From JACCVG01 sp963790245 (GTDB taxonomy: Bacteria > Actinomycetota > Thermoleophilia > Solirubrobacterales > Thermoleophilaceae): 64,000 nucleotides of DNA. The DNA lies in the NCBI GenBank assembly GCA_963790245.1, contig CAWBNP010000002.1:2170001-2234000 (forward strand), read 5' to 3'. Of this stretch, positions 37,646 through 46,051 are shown one piece after another. Within the stretch, counting starts at the first letter, position 1, and the number at the start of each line of letters is the position of its first letter. The notes below the pieces were generated by a model that saw only the letters and a list, made by a program, of their open reading frames with translations, had not been told where the DNA came from and ran no database searches. The position numbers were made by a program, and so were the translations under genes.

Positions 37646-38058
37646 ATGGCCGAGGACTGCATCTTCTGCAAGATCGTGGCGGGCGAGTTGCCCGCCCACC
37701 GATCGTCGACGAGGACGAGCACACCGTCTCGTTCATGGACATCAACCCGTGGACCAAGGGCCATGCGCTGGTGATCCCGCGCGCCCACTCACGAACCTCT
37801 ACGAGATCGACGACGCAGGATCTCGCGGCTACGCCGCTCGGGCGGCCAAGGCGCTCGCGCGGACGGATGCGGGAGCGGTTCGAATGCGACGGGGTCAACC
37901 TTATCAACGCCTGTGAGCCCGCGGCGTGGCAGACGGTCTGGCACTTCCACATCCACGTGATCCCCCGCTACGCGGGCGACGGTCTCGCACCCCCGACCCA
38001 TCCCCAGACCGCCGACCAGGACGAACTCGCGGCGCTCGCCGCGGAGTTGACGCGATGA
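37646..38058 (+). CDS. HIT-family hydrolase (frame-disrupted)
   Basis: Histidine-triad protein: CIFCKIVAGELPA at the N terminus, VSFMDINPWTKGHALVIPRA, and the catalytic triad VWHFHIHVIPRYAGDG (HxHxHxx). Acts on AMP-lysine or other nucleoside phosphoramidates in characterised members; the substrate here is unknown. Frame breaks near 37697, 37795 and around 37820-37850. The TGA overlaps the first tandem micro-ORF (ATGA). Confidence 0.88.
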
Positions 38059-38114
38059 GACCCCACCGGGTCCTCATCCGGCGACGGTTGTCCCGGTTGG
38101 AGAGTGCTCGATGA
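38055..38114 (+). CDS. tandem micro-ORF 1 (MRPHRVLIRRRLSRLESAR)
   Basis: A 19-codon frame whose ATG overlaps the hit stop as ATGA and whose TGA overlaps the ATG of the next unit. The peptide is very basic (8 Arg and a His). Coding is suggested by the exact fit of the 56-bp period to 20 codons minus a 4-bp overlap; there is no independent proof of translation. Confidence 0.45.
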   Translation: MRPHRVLIRRRLSRLESAR

Positions 38115-38170
38115 GACCCCACCGGGTCCTCATCCGGCGACGGTTGTCCCGGTTGGAGAGTGCTCGATGA
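38111..38170 (+). CDS. tandem micro-ORF 2 (same 19-residue peptide)
   Basis: Second identical copy, coupled on both sides by ATGA overlaps. It has no own Shine-Dalgarno beyond GGAGAG located ~8 nt before its ATG inside the preceding unit, which could support re-initiation. Confidence 0.42.
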   Translation: MRPHRVLIRRRLSRLESAR

Positions 38171-38226
38171 GACCCCACCGGGTCCTCATCCGGCGACGGT
38201 TGTCCCGGTTGGAGAGTGCTCGATGA
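38167..38226 (+). CDS. tandem micro-ORF 3 (same 19-residue peptide)
   Basis: Third identical copy. Its TGA overlaps the ATG of the enoyl-CoA hydratase gene, so a ribosome finishing this frame would be placed on the next start; GGAGAG lies upstream of that ATG too. Confidence 0.42.
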   Translation: MRPHRVLIRRRLSRLESAR

Positions 38227-38997
38227 GCAAGGTCCGCGTCGATCGCGATGGTGCACTCGCCCAGATCGTTCTCGACACCCCACCGCTGAACCTGTTCGAC
38301 GCCGAACTGATCACCGACCTGGCGGCTGCTGTTCGACGAGGTCGCCGCCGACCCCCCGCGCGCGGTGCTGGTTCGAGCCGAGGGCCACGTCTTCACCGGC
38401 GGCGTCGATGTCGACGTCTTTCACGGCCTGTCGGTCGAACGATCGCGGGAGGTGTTCGAGGAGCTCGTCTCGATCGTCCACGGTCTCGAGGACATGCCGG
38501 TCCCGACGATCGCCGCGGTCGACGGGCTGTGCCTGACTGCCGGCTTCGAGCTCTCGCTGGGCTGCGACCTGATCTCGCCGGTGAGTCGGCGAGGTTCGGC
38601 CTGGTCGAGATCGTCGTCGGGCTGACCCCGGCAATGGGCGGAACCCAGCGCGTCGCCGAGCGCGCCGGTCCGGCCCGCGCTCGCGAGCTCGTGATGACCG
38701 GCGAGCTGTTCGACGCGGCGACGCTCGAGCGCTGGAACGTCGTCAACCGAGTCGTGCCCGGACGGCGAGCTCGACGAGGTCGCTCTGGCGCTTGCGAACC
38801 GGCTTGCAAACGGGCCGACCCGCGCCAACGGCGCGACTAAGCAGATGGTCCGGGCCCTCCTCGACCACGGCGTCCGCGGTGCAGACGCCCGGATCGGCGA
38901 GATCGCGTCACCGCTGTTCGACACCGAGGACCTCCAGCGAGCCGTCGAGACCTTCCTCGCCGAGGGCCCCGGCAAGGCGACGTTCGAGGGCCGCTGA
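38223..38997 (+). CDS. enoyl-CoA hydratase/isomerase family protein (frame-disrupted)
   Basis: Crotonase fold: ALAQIVLDTPPLNLFDAELI, VLVRAEGHVFTGGVDVDVFH with an oxyanion loop, PTIAAVDGLCLTAGFELSLG (second oxyanion Gly), FGLVEIVVGLTPAMGGTQRV and AERAGPARARELVMTGELFD. Four or more single-base gains (near 38333, 38590, 38760) break it. The Glu pair of true hydratases is not fully visible, so isomerase or other crotonase chemistry is possible. The TGA starts the dispersed palindrome at 38995. Confidence 0.82.
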
Positions 38998-39056
38998 GAC
39001 CCCAGCGGGGTCCTGCGCACGCGACCTTCGGCCTTGAGCACGAGTTCTCGCGCGCT
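38995..39056 (+). repeat. dispersed palindromic element, copy A (after enoyl-CoA hydratase)
   Basis: Begins on the stop codon: TGAGACCCCAGCGGGGTCCT, then GCGCACGCGACCTTCGGCC and CGAGTTCTCGCGC. GACCCC/GGGGTC forms a 6-bp stem with a 3-nt loop. It matches the element at 47440-47500 at roughly 50 of 56 positions. It could terminate transcription; a T-rich tail is lacking. Confidence 0.75.
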
Positions 39057-39117
39057 TCACCCTTACTGCTAGTTTGCTCGCATTCGGCAGGCGATAGAGG
39101 AAGGTGCTGTAGAAGCG

Positions 39118-39326
39118 ATGGCAACCGGAACGGTCAAGTGGTTCAGGGACGACAAGGGGTTCGGCTTCATCACGCCCGACGAAGGCGTAGTCAGGACCTG
39201 TTCGTCCATCACAGCGGGATCAACGGCGAGGGCTTCAAGACCCTGGCGGAGGCCGCGAAGGTCTCCTACGACGAAGAAGCGGGCGATAAGGGCCCCAAGG
39301 CGGTCAACGTCACCGTGCTCGGCTGA
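39118..39326 (+). CDS. csp: cold-shock domain protein (frame-disrupted)
   Basis: Single-stranded nucleic-acid binding OB-fold. ATGTVKWFRDDKGFGFITPD holds RNP1 (KGFGFI), and after a frame break near 39189 the sequence resumes with RNP2 in DLFVHHSGINGEGFKTLAEA, ending GPKAVNVTVLG. About 68 residues, as usual. GAGGAAGG lies about 20 nt and GAAGCG immediately upstream of the ATG. Confidence 0.92.
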
Positions 39327-39349
39327 CGGCGCCCCCTGGGTGCCCACTT

Positions 39350-39569
39350 ATGGCCAAGGAAGAGAAGATCGAGATGGAGGGCGAGGTCACCGAGGCCCTG
39401 CCCAACACCATGTTCCGCGTGACGCTCGATAACGGCCACGAGGTACTCGGTCACATCTCGGGCAAGATGCGCCGGCACTACATCCGCATCCTGCCCGGGC
39501 GACCGCATCAAGATCGAACTCTCGCCCTACGACCTCGACCGAGGTCGCATCACCTACCGCTACAAGTAG
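39350..39569 (+). CDS. infA: translation initiation factor IF-1 (one frame break)
   Basis: MAKEEKIEMEGEVTEALPNT, MFRVTLDNGHEVLGHISGKM and RRHYIRILPGDRIKIELSPY/DLDRGRITYRYK give a complete 72-residue IF-1. An extra G near 39501 shifts the frame. Its place next to a cold-shock gene, outside the usual ribosomal-protein cluster, is unusual; it may be a second copy or a rearranged locus. Confidence 0.93.
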
Positions 39570-39600
39570 TTCTGAGGTCAGAGCCAGGTCTCGGTAGGAG

Positions 39601-39639
39601 CCGAGAATGTGGCAGTGCGCTAGCACGACGCATTCTCGG
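39601..39639. terminator. bidirectional hairpin between convergent infA and lipoprotein gene
   Basis: CCGAGAATG pairs with CATTCTCGG (9 bp, perfect) around an inner GTGC/GCAC stem. Located between two genes that point at each other, so a two-way terminator is the simplest role. Confidence 0.65.
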
Positions 39640-39667
39640 GCGACACCGCGAGACGCTGGCTATTAGC

Positions 39668-40048
39668 TCAGAACCCGCATTCCTTGGGGTTGGCCTGGCA
39701 GAACTCCTCAAAGCGTTCCGCCGAACTGCCCGGGGGCGGCGGCGTGTCGTTCTTGGGGTTGTCGGGCGGCGGCGGGGGCGGAGGCTCCTCTTCGACCGGC
39801 TCCTCCTCCGGGACCACGACCCCGGAATCGCCGCCGTCGTCTGAGGAATCACCCTGATCGACTGTGCGGACCCTGACCGTCGGCGTCGATCGGGTCGAGC
39901 TCGTCGAGCCGCTCTTGGTTCCGCCGGGCGAGACCAGCTCGGGAGCCGTCGTCGAAGCGGGCTCGGGCTCATCGCCACCGCCGCAGCCGACGACAGTCAG
40001 CGCGAGCAGCGCCGCCAGCAGCGCGATCTGTGTCGAGCGCGTGGACAT
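39668..40048 (-). CDS. small Pro/Glu-rich lipoprotein
   Basis: 126 residues. Signal peptide with lipobox (LLALTVVGC, Cys lipidated) followed by a long disordered segment: Thr/Ser-rich, an acidic DSSDDGGDSG patch, a Pro run (EEEPPPPPPPDNP) and a short C-terminal motif AERFEEFCQANPKECGF with two cysteines that may form a disulfide. No known family. It lies 4 bp downstream of the zinc-ribbon gene, likely co-transcribed. Confidence 0.65.
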   Translation of the reverse strand: MSTRSTQIALLAALLALTVVGCGGGDEPEPASTTAPELVSPGGTKSGSTSSTRSTPTVRVRTVDQGDSSDDGGDSGVVVPEEEPVEEEPPPPPPPDNPKNDTPPPPGSSAERFEEFCQANPKECGF

Positions 40049-40052
40049 CTGA

Positions 40053-40322
40053 TCAGCCGTCCACAGCCGGCAGACGGCGGTCGCAGTGGGGGCAGTCGTT
40101 GAGGTCTTTGGGGGCGAGCTGCTGGAGCGAGCATCCGCAGAGGCGGAGGTTGTCGACGGCCCACGGCAGCTGGCTGGCCGACGGCGCGAGCGGCAGCACC
40201 TTGCCCACGATCTCGTACTCCGAGCCGGTCTCGGAGTCGACGTAAACGGCGCCGGCCGAGACCTCGCGGATCACCTCGCGATCCGAGCGCGTTCGCAGGC
40301 GGTATTTCTGTTCTCCGGCCAC
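40053..40322 (-). CDS. small protein with C-terminal zinc-ribbon-like cysteines
   Basis: 89 residues from the GTG at 40322. Longer upstream starts would overlap the divergent cytochrome gene, so this one is preferred. EQKYRLRTRSDREVIREVSA and ETGSEYEIVGKVLPLAPSAS are beta-rich; the end RLCGCSLQQLAPKDL, then CPHCDRRLPAVDG carries CxC and CxxC pairs that suggest a zinc ribbon. Family not recognised. Confidence 0.5.
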   Translation of the reverse strand: MAGEQKYRLRTRSDREVIREVSAGAVYVDSETGSEYEIVGKVLPLAPSASQLPWAVDNLRLCGCSLQQLAPKDLNDCPHCDRRLPAVDG

Positions 40323-40395
40323 GCGGCCAAGATACCAACCGACGTCCCGGAAGTGCGATGCCTGCGACCGCGCGAACGGATAATCTTCGCGCCCG

Positions 40396-41112
40396 ATGAC
40401 CTTCTCGATTCGATCGCGCGGAGCCGCGAGCGCCCTCGCCGCGCTGGCAGTAGGTGCCGTTTTCAGCGGCTGCGGGTCGCGTGGCGACCAGCCCGACCTC
40501 GTCAACGGCAAGACCTTGTTCGTCGGCGAGGGGACCTGCGGCAGCTGTCACGCGCTGGCGCGCGCCGGGACGAGTGGCAACCAGGGCCCCGACCTCGATG
40601 AAGCGTTTGGCGCAGCCCGTGAGTCGGGCCAGGGTGCCGCGACCGTCGAGGGGATCGTCCGCTCCCAGATCGAGCACCCCGCGCTGAGCAGCACGATGCC
40701 GCCGAAGCTGGTGACCGGCGCCGATGCCCGTGATGTCGCGGCGTACGTCGCCTTCGCGGCGGGTCGCCCCGGTGAGGATCAAGGTGCGTTGGCCGCGGCC
40801 GGCGCCGCCCAGCAGAGTGACGAGCCCGCGGTTGTCGAGGACGGGGTACTGACGATCCCGGCCGATCCGACTGGCGCGCTCGCCTACACCTTCCCTGAGG
40901 CAGAGGCCGAGGCCGGCTCGGTCGAGATCACAATGCCGAACGAGTCCCCGATCGACCACAACATCGCGATCGAGGACGACGTCGGAGAAGTGGTCGGTAC
41001 CGGCGGTGAGTCGACGATCGAGGTCGACCTCGACTCCGGCGAGTACGAATACATCTGCACGGTGCCTGGTCATGCCGAGGGTGGCATGATCGGCACGCTC
41101 GCCGTCGAGTAG
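40396..41112 (+). CDS. lipoprotein fusion of cytochrome c and cupredoxin domains
   Basis: 238 residues. Lipobox AVFSGC anchors it outside the membrane. Residues ~35-125 form a class I cytochrome c: heme motif CGSCH at 48-52 and a Met ligand in SSTMPPKL. Residues ~150-238 form a cupredoxin with type 1 copper ligands in order: His in SPIDHNIAIED, then Cys, His and Met in YICTVPGHAEGGM. A two-cofactor carrier such as this could deliver electrons to the cytochrome oxidase encoded 1.5 kb downstream on the other strand. Intact. Confidence 0.88.
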   Translation: MTFSIRSRGAASALAALAVGAVFSGCGSRGDQPDLVNGKTLFVGEGTCGSCHALARAGTSGNQGPDLDEAFGAARESGQGAATVEGIVRSQIEHPALSSTMPPKLVTGADARDVAAYVAFAAGRPGEDQGALAAAGAAQQSDEPAVVEDGVLTIPADPTGALAYTFPEAEAEAGSVEITMPNESPIDHNIAIEDDVGEVVGTGGESTIEVDLDSGEYEYICTVPGHAEGGMIGTLAVE

Positions 41113-41137
41113 CGCCATCTCGTCGATCCGACCGCAG

Positions 41138-42596
41138 GTGAGGCGCCGCCGCGCCGCCCTCGTCGCCGCAGCCATGCTCGTGGCCGCGTCGGGGCTTGGC
41201 TGCGACGCGCCGCTGGCCGAGTCGCCGGTTCTCGCCGACGACGGCGAGCCGCCCAACGTCCTGCTCGTGCTGACCGACGATCAGGATGTCGGCCTGATCG
41301 AGTACATGCCGCGCGTCCGGCGCGAACTCGAGCACAACGGCGTCTCGTTCACCAACTCGTTCGTGTCTTTCCCGCTCTGCTGCCCGTCGCGCGCGACGCT
41401 GCTCTCGGGCCAGTACGCCCACAACCACGGGGTGCTCGCCAACGAGCAGGCGGGCGAGCTCGACCTGCGCAACTCGCTCCCCGTCTGGCTGAAGGGCGCG
41501 GGCTATGCGACCTCCTACATCGGCAAGTTCCTCAACGGCTACCCGATCAAGGGCGAGCCGCTGCGCGACCCGCCGGGCTGGGACGACTTCGTCTCCCCGG
41601 CGGTCGCGATAACCGACATGTACCACTACAAGCTGATGCGCAACGGCGAACTGCGGTCGTTCGGCAGCAAGGGCCCGAGCTACAAGACCGACGTGCTCGG
41701 CGGCTTCGCGCTGCGCTCGCTCGAGCGGCTAACCGACCGGGACCAGCCGTTCTTCATGACCTTCGCGCCGACCGCGCCGCACGCCGAGCTGCACGTCGAG
41801 GCCTGCAATGACCCACGTTCCTCACCGGCGTCCAGGAATCGGTTTCGCAAGGTCGACGCACCCCGCTCCGGCGCCTTCAACGAGACCAAGATCGGGGACA
41901 AGCCCAAGCATGTGCGCAGCTTCCCCGAGCTGGACCGGGCCGCGCGGGACCTGATCGATTGTCACCACCGCGCCCGCGCGCGCAGCGTTCTCGACGTCGA
42001 CCGCTACGTCGGCCAGATGCTCGACATCCTCGAGCGCTCGGGCGAGCTCGACGATACGTTCGTGATCTTCACCTCCGACAACGGCTTCCTGACCGGTCAG
42101 CACCGGATCGCCAGCGGCAAGACGCTTCCCTACGACGAGTCGACGCGCGTGCCACTGATCGTTCGCGGCCCGGGAATCCCCGAGGGAATTGAGCGTCGGC
42201 AGCTCGTCGTCAAACGTCGACTGGGCGGCGACGATCCTCGACATCGCGGGTGCGGGATCGGGGAGGGTGCTCGACGGCCTCTCGCTGCTCGACGCGGCAC
42301 GCGACAGCCAGAGCGCGCGCGGTCGCGAGCTGCTGCTCGAGGCGGGCCCCTCGCTGCCTTACCCGGGCAACCGCGCCCCCGGCTATGAGGCGCTGCGGAC
42401 CAGCCGCTGGCTCTACGTGGAGTACGACGACCGCCAGCGCGAGCTCTATGACCTGCGAACCGACCCGGACCAGGCGGACAACCTGGCGAAGAACGGCGGG
42501 GCCGAGCAGACCCGCGCGGCGCTAGCCGAGCGGCTCGACGTGCTGCGCGACTGCGCCGGCGCCGCCTGCCGCGTCGGGCTTACAGCGACCGAGTGA
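41138..42596 (+). CDS. secreted sulfatase (one frame break)
   Basis: Alkaline-phosphatase-fold arylsulfatase family. Lipoprotein-type N terminus (LVAASGLGC), then metal-binding NVLLVLTDDQD, and the formylglycine motif LCCPSRATLLSGQYAHNHGV (CxPSR, modified Cys). TFVIFTSDNGFLTGQHRIA carries the DN metal pair, and RVPLIVRGPGIPEGI is the substrate loop. An extra base near 42205 splits the last third. It would desulfate an extracellular ester. No sulfatase-maturating enzyme is in the window. Confidence 0.88.
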
Positions 42597-42687
42597 CGAG
42601 CACGACGACGATTATCAGGACGAACAGCCCGATCACGTAGAGCAGGAACTTGAACGCCTCGCCTTCGGACCTCAGCGGGTTGAGCAT
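42580..42687 (-). CDS. 35-residue membrane protein after ctaE (oxidase accessory subunit?)
   Basis: MLNPLRSEGEAFKFLLYVIG followed by LFVLIIVVVLVTRSL: a short cytoplasmic N terminus and one helix. Its ATG shares the A of the ctaE stop (TGATG), so it is translated with the oxidase genes. By size and place it resembles small accessory subunits of heme-copper oxidases. Confidence 0.6.
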   Translation of the reverse strand: MLNPLRSEGEAFKFLLYVIGLFVLIIVVVLVTRSL

Positions 42688-44111
42688 CAAATGACGTAGA
42701 TCGTGGTGTAGACGACGATCCACATGACGTCGACGAAGTGCCAGTAGATGCCCGGGATCTCGACTCCCCGGTGTTCCTTCTCGGTGAAGTGGCCCTTGAA
42801 CGCACGCGTCGTCGCGAAGACGAGCAGCGTCAGGCCCACGAACACGTGGGCGCCGTGCAGCCCGGTCAGCGAGTAGAAGATCGACGCCTGCGCGTTGCTC
42901 GAGGGCGGGAAGCCGATGTTGACGTACTCGTTGATCTGGATCGCGAGGAAGGTCGCGCCCAGCAGCGACGTCATCAGCAGACCGACCTTGAGGCCGTTGC
43001 GGTTGCCGGACTTCGCCGACTCGAGCGCCCAATGGATCGTCGCGCTCGAGGAGATCAGGATCGCCGTGTTGACTCCGGCCACCGCGACGGGAAGATGCAT
43101 GTTCTCGGCCGGCCACTGATCGCCGATCACGACCCGGATGAAGAAGTAGGCCGTGAAGAATGCTCCGAAGAGCATGATCTCGGAGATGATGAAGAGGTAC
43201 ATCCCGAGCGTCTGGGCCTCGATCCGCGAAGACTGGTTGGGTTCGGGCGGGCCGTGGTGGTGCCCGTGACCGTCGTGGGCGATCGTCGCGGCTTCCATCG
43301 AGCCGGGCACCACCACGTGCTCGACCGGCTTGGAGGTCGAGGACTCGACGCGCTCGATCAGGTTGCCGCGCAGCCAGCCGGAGCGCTCGTTCGGGAGCGT
43401 CGAGATCACGATCTCGTCGACCACGTAGAACTGGAGCGCGTTCTGGATCGCCGTGAAGGGGTCGGGGTGCATGACCTGGCCGATCGCGTCGAGACCCGCG
43501 CCGCGGAGCCGCTCGAGCACGCCGGCGAGGCGGGCGGAGGCCTGCTCCTCGGACTCCTCGCCGACCGGGCAGATGACGGTGAACCGGTGGGGGCTCTCGC
43601 CGGCCTTGGCCTGCAGCAGCGCGAGCAGGCTCGGGCTCTCGGCGGTCTGGTTGGCGACGACCAGCGTCCGGGTCGCTTCGGCGCGATCCTCGTCGAGATC
43701 GACGACGACGTGCTCGATCGGTAGCCCCGAGGCGTCGGCCAGCCGCTCGATCAGGTCGCGGCGCATCCAGCCCGAGCGCGTTTCGGGGTGGGTCGAGATG
43801 ACGATCTCATCGGCGCCGAACTGCTCGATCGCGTCCATCGTCGCCGAGTAGGCGTCCGGATCCATGACCTCGCCGCGCGCCGCGATCCCCGCCTCGCGCA
43901 GATGCTCGATCGTCGTCGCGAGCCGATTCTCCGCCGCGTTGCGGATCGCGCCGTCGTGGATGACGTAGCCGTGCTTGGGCTGGTTCTGCGGACAGATGAC
44001 GGTCACGACGACCTCGCCGCCGGCCTGCTGCACCCGCTCCTGCACCGCGTCGATCAGCTTGCGCCCGCCGACGGTCTCGTTGGCGACCACGAGGATCTTT
44101 CGCGCGCTCAT
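42687..44111 (-). CDS. ctaE: two Usp-like domains fused to cytochrome c oxidase subunit III
   Basis: 474 residues in one intact frame. Domains 1 (~1-140) and 2 (~147-270) are tandem Rossmann-like, universal-stress-protein-type repeats that end alike: DEIVISTHPETRSGWMRRDL and DEIVISTLPNERSGWLRGNL, each followed by a P(I/V)EHVVV strand. A His-rich linker (HDGHGHHHG, ~279-287) leads into subunit III (~297-474) with five membrane helices: GMYLFIISEIMLFGAFFTAY, AILISSSATIHWAL, LKVGLLMTSLLGATFLAIQI, LTGLHGAHVFVGLTLLVFAT and the terminal GIYWHFVDVMWIVVYTTIYV. Codon use is even across the junction. Confidence 0.9.
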   Translation of the reverse strand: MSARKILVVANETVGGRKLIDAVQERVQQAGGEVVVTVICPQNQPKHGYVIHDGAIRNAAENRLATTIEHLREAGIAARGEVMDPDAYSATMDAIEQFGADEIVISTHPETRSGWMRRDLIERLADASGLPIEHVVVDLDEDRAEATRTLVVANQTAESPSLLALLQAKAGESPHRFTVICPVGEESEEQASARLAGVLERLRGAGLDAIGQVMHPDPFTAIQNALQFYVVDEIVISTLPNERSGWLRGNLIERVESSTSKPVEHVVVPGSMEAATIAHDGHGHHHGPPEPNQSSRIEAQTLGMYLFIISEIMLFGAFFTAYFFIRVVIGDQWPAENMHLPVAVAGVNTAILISSSATIHWALESAKSGNRNGLKVGLLMTSLLGATFLAIQINEYVNIGFPPSSNAQASIFYSLTGLHGAHVFVGLTLLVFATTRAFKGHFTEKEHRGVEIPGIYWHFVDVMWIVVYTTIYVI

Positions 44112-44163
44112 CGAGACGCCTCCCGACGGGTCGCGTGCTGCTGCTTGAGAAACGGGTGGCGCC

Positions 44164-46051
44164 TCACTCTTTGCCTCCGCTCGCCGCCGCGACCGGCTCG
44201 GGCTTCTTGAACACGCCGTGGACCGCGCCCGGGACGCCGTACTCGTAGGGGCCGCCGACGACCGTCGGGATCTCGTCGAAATTGAACAGCGGCGGGGGCG
44301 AGCTGACCTGCCACTCGAGCGTGTGCGCGCGCCAGGGGTTGCCGGCGGCCTTCGGGCCGTTGCGCCAGCTCGTGATCATGTTGTAGAGGAACAGCAGGTA
44401 GGACATTCCGAAGATGAACGCCGAGACCGAGATGACCGCGTTCCAGGTCGCGAATTCGGCCGCGTAGTCGGCGACCCGTCGCGGCATCCCGTCGACGCCG
44501 ACGAGGTGCATCGGGCCGAACGTCAGGTTGAAGAAGACGAACGACAGCCAGAAGTGCATCCTGCCGAGCCGCTCGTCGTACATCCGGCCGGTCATCTTCG
44601 GGAACCAGAAGTAGAGGCCCGCGAAAATCGTGAACACCGAGCCGCCGAACAGCACGTAGTGGATGTGGGCGACGATGAAGTAGGTGTCCGAGACGTGGAT
44701 GTCGACCGGGATCACGGCCAGGATCACGCCGCTGATCCCGCCGAGCGTGAACATCGTGATGAAGCCGAGCGCGAACAGCATCGGAGTCGTCAGATGGATC
44801 ACGCCGCGCCAGAGCGTGGCGAGCCAGGAGAAGATCTTGATGCCCGTCGGGATCGCGATCAGCATCGTCGTGATCATCATCGGAACGCGCAGCCAGGCGG
44901 ACATGCCCGAGACGAACATGTGGTGGGCCCAGACCGTGAACCCGAGCACGACGATCGCGCACAGCGAGAAGGCCATCATCCGGTATCCGAACACCGGTTT
45001 ACGGGCGTTGGCGGAGATGACTTCGCTGATGATCCCGAAGCCGGGCAACATCATGATGTAGACCGCCGGGTGCGAGTAGAACCAGAAGATGTGCTGGTAC
45101 ATGATCACGTCGCCGCCGTTGGCCGAATTGAAGAAGTTCATCCCGAGCGCGCGGTCGAACAGGACGAAGAACTGGGAGCCGGCGATGAACGGCGTGGCGA
45201 TCACGACCAACAGGGAGGTCGTGAAGTTCGCCCAGACCAGCAGCGGCATCCGGAAGAAGGTCATCCCCGGCGCGCGCATCGTGATGATCGTGACCAGGAA
45301 GTTGAGCGCCGTCGCGATCGACGAGGCGCCGGCGAACTGGACGCCGATCGTGAAGAACTGCTGGCCGAGCGGGATCTCGGTCGATAGCGGTGCGTAGGCG
45401 GTCCAGCCGGTCGCGAACGCGCCGCCCGGAGCGAAGAAGCTCGCGACCATCATGATCCCAGCCATCGGCAGCATCCAGTAGGAGAGCGCGTTCAGCCGCG
45501 GGAACGCCATGTCCGGCGCGCCGATCATCAACGGGATCACGTAGTTCGCGATACCCGGCGAAGACCGGAATGATGAACAGGAAGATCATCAGCGAGGCGT
45601 GGACCGAGAACAGGCCGTTGTAGGTGTTCGGGTCGACGAACTGGGAGCCCGGCGCGGCGAGCTCGGCGCGGATCAGCATCGCGAGCAGTCCGCCGATCGT
45701 GAAGAAGACGAACGTCGTGACGATGTACTGGATGCCGATCACCTTGTGATCGGTGTTGACGCGGAAGTAGTCCTTCCATGTCTTGGCGCCGTGGCCGGAG
45801 TGGTCCTCGTCGCGGGTCGGCTTCCCGGCGGCCCAGTAGAACCAGTAGTCGAAGCAGCCGATGCCGACGAGGAAGGCGAGCGGCATCGCGATCAGCGCGA
45901 CGGTCGTGATCGCGTCGCCGTCAAAGAGCGGGTCCCAGCCATACAGCGCGCGGATGCCGACGACGAGGGCGGTCGAGAACGCCAGCGACAGCGGTACCGA
46001 CAGCAGCGCCCGGTACCAACCCGGGCCCTTCAGCTTGGCGGCGAACGTCAC
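44164..46051 (-). CDS. ctaD: cytochrome c oxidase subunit I, A2-type (one frame break)
   Basis: Heme-copper oxidase catalytic subunit. Low-spin heme His in GLFSVHASLMIFLFI; CuB/Tyr region is FWFYSHPAVYIMMLPGFGII, where YSHPAV replaces GHPEVY, the hallmark of A2-type oxidases lacking the D-channel Glu; CuB His pair in VWAHHMFVSGM; heme a3 and a ligands in FIVAHIHYVLFGG. The N-terminal ~90 residues contain two extra membrane helices before the usual DHKVIGIQYIVTTF. An extra base near 45555 shifts the frame. GTG start overlaps the ctaC stop. Confidence 0.93.

Larger units (their letters stand above)
38054..38221 (+). repeat. three perfect 56-bp tandem repeats between hit and enoyl-CoA hydratase
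   Basis: The unit GATGAGACCCCACCGGGTCC + TCATCCGGCGACGGTTGTCC + CGGTTGGAGAGTGCTC is present three times without a mismatch. Both flanks and each junction share CGATGAG. Each unit contains the small palindrome GACCC-CACC-GGGTC. The perfect identity, in a region otherwise rich in base gains, means either a very recent tandem duplication or an assembly duplication. Confidence 0.9.

Noticed and set aside
38054..38221. CRISPR-like direct repeats
   Set aside because: The three 56-bp copies are contiguous with no spacers, encode an open frame, and no cas genes are present.
39601..39639. tRNA or small RNA gene
   Set aside because: It is a simple extended hairpin between convergent genes, without tRNA arms or a promoter.
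42738..43724. Long plus-strand frames opposite the cta genes
   Set aside because: Antisense shadows with His/Arg/Asp-rich nonsense composition; the minus strand encodes clear oxidase subunits.
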